A DNA stretch of 37,022 nt from Bacteroidales bacterium (lineage in GTDB: Bacteria; Bacteroidota; Bacteroidia; Bacteroidales; GCA-2748055), in the NCBI GenBank assembly GCA_029210725.1, contig JARGFM010000033.1, positions 1 through 37,022 of the forward strand, written 5' to 3'. A program made the position numbers and the translations under genes. Shown in pieces: positions 32,532 to 37,022 of this stretch. The notes below the pieces were generated by a model. That model did no database searches, was not told the DNA's origin, and was given only the letters and a program-made list of their open reading frames with translations. The first letter of the stretch is position 1, and every line of letters starts with the position of its first letter.

Positions 32532-33320
32532 TCAGTAGTAGTTTACTATCTCACCCCCGCCAAAGATATTCACACCGGTGATATTCAGACTCCTGTCCGT
32601 ATCGGAAACAACTATGGATTTGACCCGTTTATCTGAAAAACCGCCAAATACTGAAGTCACCTCCATTTTGACTTCCCAGCTTTCAGGGACTATCAGCTTG
32701 GTCCCTCCGAAGATGAGAACGACCTCCAGATAGTTTTTCCCCGGCGCCAGTTTAGCCCTGGTGAAATCGATTTTCGAACCCCCAAAAATATGGGTGATTT
32801 TACCTCCCTGGAATTGCTGGGAGTTGATTATCCGGTCCCCGCCTCCAAAGACAGCAACATCATCCAGCCAATCCTCACTGCTTGCTTTTCTCTTATGCCC
32901 GCCGAAGTAAGTGCCTCCGCTACCGTGTCTTCGACTGCTGAAGATTATCACCAGCCCGAGAATGATCAGCATGGAAGGCCAGAAGAGTGAACGCCAGTAA
33001 TCGGGAACATGTATCACACGAGGAAAGAGGAAAAATGATCCAATTACTATTAATATGATCCCTGTACCTTTATTCTCCTTATTAGAAAGAAATATCAGTC
33101 CCAGGAAGATTAATAAGGCCTGCCAGGTAAACAGAAAATCCCTGAGTCTCCAGGGGATAATATCTGCCAGGTCTGCAATAAGAAAGAGGCCCAGGAACAT
33201 CAAGACTATTCCCAACAGCAAATGCGCTCTTCCGGATCTCCTGAATTGTCCCGGAGATCTGTTTTCGGGTGAGTTCCCTACACCCTGTTTCCGTTTGTTC
33301 CAATCTGAATAGTTTTCCAT
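32532..33320 (-). CDS. LiaF-like membrane protein with C-terminal beta-helix domain
   Basis: This is a membrane protein of 262 residues starting at the ATG at 33320 (MENYSDWNKRK). Four hydrophobic stretches at about 31-50, 63-78, 85-98 and 109-125 form the N-terminal half, ending in a basic loop (SSRRHGSG). The C-terminal domain contains repeated short FGG/GGxK strands (VAVFGGGDRI, HIFGGSKIDF, LIFGGTKLIV, SVFGGFSDKR, NIFGGGEIVNYY) that resemble the LiaF-type beta-helix. In Firmicutes LiaF inhibits the LiaRS two-component system. Here it heads an operon with a LytS kinase and LytTR regulator, so a similar control of the kinase is a reasonable inference. Confidence 0.85.
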   Translation of the reverse strand: MENYSDWNKRKQGVGNSPENRSPGQFRRSGRAHLLLGIVLMFLGLFLIADLADIIPWRLRDFLFTWQALLIFLGLIFLSNKENKGTGIILIVIGSFFLFPRVIHVPDYWRSLFWPSMLIILGLVIIFSSRRHGSGGTYFGGHKRKASSEDWLDDVAVFGGGDRIINSQQFQGGKITHIFGGSKIDFTRAKLAPGKNYLEVVLIFGGTKLIVPESWEVKMEVTSVFGGFSDKRVKSIVVSDTDRSLNITGVNIFGGGEIVNYY

Positions 33321-33339
33321 ATCGTATAGCTTATCGCTC

Positions 33340-33371
33340 CAAATGTAATATGGATCGATCTGTTCCGGCAA
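33340..33371 (-). promoter_or_regulatory. Predicted promoter of the liaF-lytS-lytT-groES-like operon
   Basis: On the minus strand TTG (33371-33369), a 21-base spacer and TACATTTG (33347-33340) match the -33/-7 pattern. The ATG lies 20 bases downstream of the -7 element. It lies immediately downstream of the direct-repeat pair. Confidence 0.65.
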
Positions 33372-33378
33372 TAAAAAT

Positions 33379-33410
33379 CGGCAAATGGACAGATTTTACC
33401 GGCAAATGGA
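33379..33410 (-). promoter_or_regulatory. Direct-repeat pair, probable LytTR regulator binding site
   Basis: Two identical 11-bp copies of TCCATTTGCCG (minus strand) occupy 33410-33400 and 33389-33379. They are 21 bp apart start to start, two helical turns, so both face the same side of the DNA. LytTR-family proteins typically bind two direct repeats of about 9-10 bp with this period. The pair ends 7 bases upstream of the predicted -33 element, as expected for an activator site. Confidence 0.65.
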
Positions 33411-33430
33411 GAGCTTCTAATAAATTAGTT

Positions 33431-34405
33431 TTAAAACCTGTTCAGCCATTTGTAACGCCTGGCGTTATCCCCAAATTTGGCTATGAAAGTGAATTCATGG
33501 GTACCGTAACTGTGCTTCATCGTACTGTTCAGGCCAATATCAAAGGCATATCCAAACACAAACTTATCCACGCTTACACCGGCCAGTACAATGATGGCCT
33601 GTCCGGTCCGAAAAGTCGCACCGGCCCAAAATGTCTGCTGAAAATAGAACTTCCCACTCAAATCGGCCTGGAATTTCCCGTTTTCAGCATATTTAACCAG
33701 GGTGGAAGGAGAAAAAATAAGATCCCTGTTCAATTCAAAATCATAACCCCCAATAAGATAGTAATTGCGTTCCATCACATAGCGGTCATATCCCGAATCC
33801 CCTATCTTCAGAATTGATTCGAACAGCTGATCCACCGAAAAACCACCCCAATAGTTCCTGGCCGTATAATAAACCCCGAAATCTGCATCCGGAATTAATA
33901 CTGATTTATTAGCACCCAGCCACAATTCGTCGCCAGGATCTGCCAGCTGAATCAGATCATCATTTAGTCTGAACTGATAGGCAACCATGGAGAGCCCGAA
34001 GGAAAGCTGGGAATGACGGAAATTGATATGGTAGGCATAGGTACCCTTAAACCCGGTACGCTCCACAGCTCCGTTTCGATCAGAAAACATATATGCACCA
34101 AGGCCAACTTTTCCGCCTCTGCTGTTACTGCTTGTCCTTCTCCGTACCGAAGAGCTTCGTGATATATAGCTCTTTCTCAGAATCCGGGTTTGAAAACTCA
34201 GTGCATAAGTGCCAGGAGCATGGTCCATTCCAATCCACTGCTCCCGGGCTGTCAGGTTTACTGCTGTATATCCTTCAGAGCCTGCAACTGAAGGGTTCAA
34301 CAGAAATCCATTAAGCATATACTGACTGTACAGAGGAACCTGCTGTGCGTTTGCCTGAATCAGAAATCCTGTCAACAAGATGACGATATAAAAGATCCTT
34401 TTCAA
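33431..34405 (-). CDS. PorP/SprF family type IX secretion outer-membrane protein
   Basis: This is an outer-membrane beta-barrel protein of the PorP/SprF family, which works with the type IX secretion system, often to localise a neighbouring adhesin. A signal peptide (MKRIFYIVILLTGFLIQANA) is followed by the family hallmark QQVPLYSQYMLNGFLLNPSVAG (about residues 21-42) and REQWIGMDHAPGT (about 54-66). The remainder alternates amphipathic strands with aromatic residues and ends in a typical strand (KWLNRF at the C-terminus). The 324 residues are normal. It starts 13 bases after the stop of the giant Ig-repeat gene, so the two form an operon and a functional pair in which the PorP homologue probably supports secretion of that substrate. 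Confidence 0.93.
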   Translation of the reverse strand: MKRIFYIVILLTGFLIQANAQQVPLYSQYMLNGFLLNPSVAGSEGYTAVNLTAREQWIGMDHAPGTYALSFQTRILRKSYISRSSSVRRRTSSNSRGGKVGLGAYMFSDRNGAVERTGFKGTYAYHINFRHSQLSFGLSMVAYQFRLNDDLIQLADPGDELWLGANKSVLIPDADFGVYYTARNYWGGFSVDQLFESILKIGDSGYDRYVMERNYYLIGGYDFELNRDLIFSPSTLVKYAENGKFQADLSGKFYFQQTFWAGATFRTGQAIIVLAGVSVDKFVFGYAFDIGLNSTMKHSYGTHEFTFIAKFGDNARRYKWLNRF

Positions 34406-34418
34406 ACTTTCTGCTACT

Positions 34419-37022
34419 CTATCTGATTACGGTAATAATACCAGTTATATAGTCCTTTTCAGCTTCAGTATTCAACTCGATCACAAAATGATAGGAATCC
34501 ATAGGTACTTCACTCCCCCTCATAGTCCGTCCATCCCAGGGTGTAGAGTATCCAGGTTCTGACCTCCAGACCAGCGTTCCCCAGCGATCGAAAATTTCAA
34601 CGACCGCCTGGGAGAACGTAGCCAATTTATCGATCTTCCAGAAATCGTTCAGCCCGTTTCCGTCTCCCGGAGTGATAGCAGTTGGAATATCTCTGAAATA
34701 AAAGTTCATGGAACAGTTCCTGACCAGGATTGTATCACCTCCTAAACAGCCGAACTCATTCTCCACTTCAACCCAGTATTCATTATTATCACCCATAAAG
34801 ACAGTGATCTCCTGGCTGATATCACCAGTCGACCATTGGTAATATATCCCGTCTGTCCCCGCATCAAGCACAAGGCCCCGATCCCCACAAACAACTGTAT
34901 CTGGTCCCAGGTCCACCACCGGCAATTCATGTTCAGTCACAAATGTACTATCTCTGGCCTTGCAGCCAAATGCATCAGTAACGTCCACAATCACCCAACC
35001 CTCCTGTTCTGTTGTAAAATCTGATCCAGTGCTGCCATCGTGCCACAGATAGCTGACAAAATCCCCTTCCGGATCGATGGTGACAGATTCTCCAACGCAC
35101 AGACCCGCATCTTCGCCAAGATCAAGATCCGGTGCGTCCACAACTACCTGGAGGAGTAAAGGATCTGATACACATCCGTGGACAGAGATTTCAGTCAGTT
35201 CCAGAGTTCCGGTAAGTTTCTCATCACCCCAATCCACATAGACAGTATCATTATCCTGACTTACAATAGTTCCGTTTGTAATACTCCAGTTAAATAAGGA
35301 ACCGGCCAATCCACCAGCCACATAGCGATATTGCAAACCATTGACACATACATGCTCTGTTTTCTCAACGAAGACTGGTTCAGGTAAGGGCCATACTGAA
35401 ACTTCTACAGAAACCGCTGCTGAAGTATCGCAGTCAGCTTCATATCTCATATAATATGTGGTAGTACTCATTGGAACTGCAATGGATAGATTGTTTCCAC
35501 TTCCTACACTGCTGGTAAACCCAGCATCCTCATACCAAACAGCTGAACCATTACTTCCCGGATCTCCACCGATATAACTCAGGCTTATCAGACCATCACC
35601 GGGACAAACCGGAGTACGGTCGACAAAGGCTGCAACCGGATCAACAGTCAGCGCTTTTACGGTCACCGTCGTGGATAATGCAGGCGATATATCACAGGTA
35701 CCTTCGAATCTCACGAAATAAGTAGTTGCGACAACAGGTGCAGGGACAGTCAGCACATTACCCGTTCCAATAACATTGGTCAGCGCAGCAGCATCATACC
35801 ATACTGCAGTTCCTCCTTCCACCATCACACCTCCTTCATAATACAAGATAATGTCCCCATCTCCCGGACAAACTTCATCCACGCTGCTGAAGGCACTATC
35901 GGGAGGAACAATTGTGGTCAGAACCGTCACATCGAAAGCACATGAATCTGCATTGTTGTATGGATCTGTAATTTTATACCAGACAGTGGTCACACCCTTA
36001 TTAAATGCTGTGCCACTTGCATCAGCCACACCCAAACCTGTGGTTGCTCCTTCCATTCTGTAGGTAACCAGAGCATTGCTGCAGTTATCTGAAGCAAACA
36101 CAGGAGCAATTCCACTTACAACAACACTGCAACTTCCTGCGGCTGCATTCACTGTTTCATCTCCCGGACAGGTAATTACCGGAGGAATATTATCTTCTAC
36201 TGTAACCGTTGCAGCACAGCTGTAAATAGTACCACAAAGATCCTGTACAAAGAGATTCACCACATTCGGACCAACATCTTCACAATCAAAGCTGGAAACA
36301 TCGAGCCACATGTCATCGATCCCACAATTGTCGCTGCTGCCGTTGTCAATGTCCGCAACTGTGATCGAAGCATGACCGGTTGCATCCAACTGAACTGTGA
36401 TGTTCTGGCAAGCAACTGTTGGCTCTGTAATATCATTGACCGTAATCGTCTGGGTCACATAGATAGAATTGCCACAGTCATCAGTTACACTGTAGGTACG
36501 TGTGATCGTCTCGGGACAAGAGTTGCCATCGCTGACATCCCCTTCCCAAAGCACAATCGGAGCGCCACAGTTATCTGCTACATCGGTAACAACACCCGGA
36601 TTGGCAGGAGGTATATCCCCGGTACATTCCACACTGACCGCTGCCGGGTTGCTGGCTGTGGGAGGCGTGATATCATTGACGGTGATCAGCTGAGAAACAC
36701 TCGCTGCATTACCACACAAATCTGTATAAGTCCAGGTACGAGTGATTGTCAGAGGACAACCTCCACCATCACTCACATCAGTACCAGAAACCGTTCCGGA
36801 TCCATCGCAATTGTCGGTCCATGCAAGATCAATCATAGCAGGAACATCGGCCATACATTCTACGGTAACATCCACAGGGGCAGTTGCCACAACCGGATCC
36901 GTAATATCATGGACCGTGATCGTCTGCGTCACATTGATCGAGTTCCCACAATCATCGGTCACACTATAGGTCCGCGTGATAAGCTCCGGACAGCTGTTAC
37001 CATCACTCACATCACTCACAAA
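34419..37022 (-). CDS. Giant secreted protein with Ig/HYR-like repeats and type-B T9SS C-terminal domain, 5' end beyond window
   Basis: This is the C-terminal 867 residues of a large surface or secreted protein; the frame stays open at the right edge. From the edge inward there are three HYR/Ig-like repeat units of about 80 residues with conserved DVSDGxxCPxTITRTY, TDxCGN and ITVNDIT motifs. Next come a variant repeat pair, two Ig-like modules with VCPGDG and TTYYMRYEADCD-type strands, a PKD-like part (YLWHDGSTGSD, YYQWSTGD) and a C-terminal gliding-motility-associated sorting domain (DIPTAITPGDGNGLNDFWKI to the end, with FDRWGTLVW). That domain is the type-B signal for the type IX secretion system. 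It is probably an adhesin, transcribed with the PorP homologue. Confidence 0.93.
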   Translation of the reverse strand, partial: FVSDVSDGNSCPELITRTYSVTDDCGNSINVTQTITVHDITDPVVATAPVDVTVECMADVPAMIDLAWTDNCDGSGTVSGTDVSDGGGCPLTITRTWTYTDLCGNAASVSQLITVNDITPPTASNPAAVSVECTGDIPPANPGVVTDVADNCGAPIVLWEGDVSDGNSCPETITRTYSVTDDCGNSIYVTQTITVNDITEPTVACQNITVQLDATGHASITVADIDNGSSDNCGIDDMWLDVSSFDCEDVGPNVVNLFVQDLCGTIYSCAATVTVEDNIPPVITCPGDETVNAAAGSCSVVVSGIAPVFASDNCSNALVTYRMEGATTGLGVADASGTAFNKGVTTVWYKITDPYNNADSCAFDVTVLTTIVPPDSAFSSVDEVCPGDGDIILYYEGGVMVEGGTAVWYDAAALTNVIGTGNVLTVPAPVVATTYFVRFEGTCDISPALSTTVTVKALTVDPVAAFVDRTPVCPGDGLISLSYIGGDPGSNGSAVWYEDAGFTSSVGSGNNLSIAVPMSTTTYYMRYEADCDTSAAVSVEVSVWPLPEPVFVEKTEHVCVNGLQYRYVAGGLAGSLFNWSITNGTIVSQDNDTVYVDWGDEKLTGTLELTEISVHGCVSDPLLLQVVVDAPDLDLGEDAGLCVGESVTIDPEGDFVSYLWHDGSTGSDFTTEQEGWVIVDVTDAFGCKARDSTFVTEHELPVVDLGPDTVVCGDRGLVLDAGTDGIYYQWSTGDISQEITVFMGDNNEYWVEVENEFGCLGGDTILVRNCSMNFYFRDIPTAITPGDGNGLNDFWKIDKLATFSQAVVEIFDRWGTLVWRSEPGYSTPWDGRTMRGSEVPMDSYHFVIELNTEAEKDYITGIITVIR

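Noticed and set aside
36000-37022. Possible tandem DNA repeats or CRISPR-like array
   Set aside because: The repetition is at protein level (about 80-residue Ig/HYR units); the DNA copies are diverged, and there are no short identical repeats with regular spacers.

Overview
The window looks like a chromosome segment of an anaerobic Bacteroidota, probably Bacteroidales/Marinilabiliales-like (order inferred, not proven). Clues: a PorP/SprF-family protein beside a giant Ig-repeat protein with a gliding/type IX secretion type-B C-terminal domain, a type III glutamine synthetase, the gene order purM-prfA-pyrF, DUF3109 and LytS/LytTR families, and many upstream regions carrying the Bacteroidota promoter core TAnnTTTG, often with TTTG about 20 bp upstream. 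Coding density is high. No gap exceeds 300 bp; the largest are 29056-29293, 16299-16522 and 14114-14313. I saw no tRNA, rRNA, CRISPR, insertion sequence or phage gene.

Layout. 1-6.7 kb: tail of an unknown gene, a prolyl oligopeptidase lipoprotein, a deoxynucleoside kinase, a TPR/OmpA-like lipoprotein, a SpoU-type RNA methyltransferase (minus) and sucC. 6.7-16.3 kb, all minus: an OmpA/PorE-like envelope protein followed 5 nt later by purM, then prfA and pyrF; glnN with its own terminator; an M20 dipeptidase with DUF3109. 16.5-20.7 kb: a secreted fasciclin protein, a TPR protein, an EamA transporter diverging from a DUF3267 membrane protein, and a TPR lipoprotein whose signal peptide appears to be one base out of frame.

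20.7-29.1 kb (minus) is the most notable region: ten tightly packed genes. Transcription begins with a regulatory half: DRTGG protein, RsbW-like ATPase, a sensory-type [FeFe]-hydrogenase-like protein, a second DRTGG protein, a PHP phosphoesterase and a GHKL ATPase without a kinase phosphoacceptor domain. It continues into an HndABCD-like NAD(P)-linked [FeFe] hydrogenase: HndB-like, NuoF-like, catalytic HndD-like and NuoE-like subunits. The catalytic subunit keeps all H-cluster motifs. The sensory-type paralogue keeps the cluster cysteines but lacks the proton-relay cysteine. I read the operon as fermentative H2 metabolism linked to a redox/H2 or nucleotide sensing module whose output is unknown. 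HydE, HydF and HydG are not in the window.

29.3-37.0 kb: an SPFH membrane protein with a tiny Arc-like partner (plus); a minus-strand operon of LiaF-like membrane protein, LytS-type kinase, LytTR response regulator and divergent GroES-like protein, preceded by a good promoter and two perfect 11-bp direct repeats 21 bp apart (a LytTR-type operator); and the T9SS pair PorP plus giant adhesin-like protein, which runs off the right edge.
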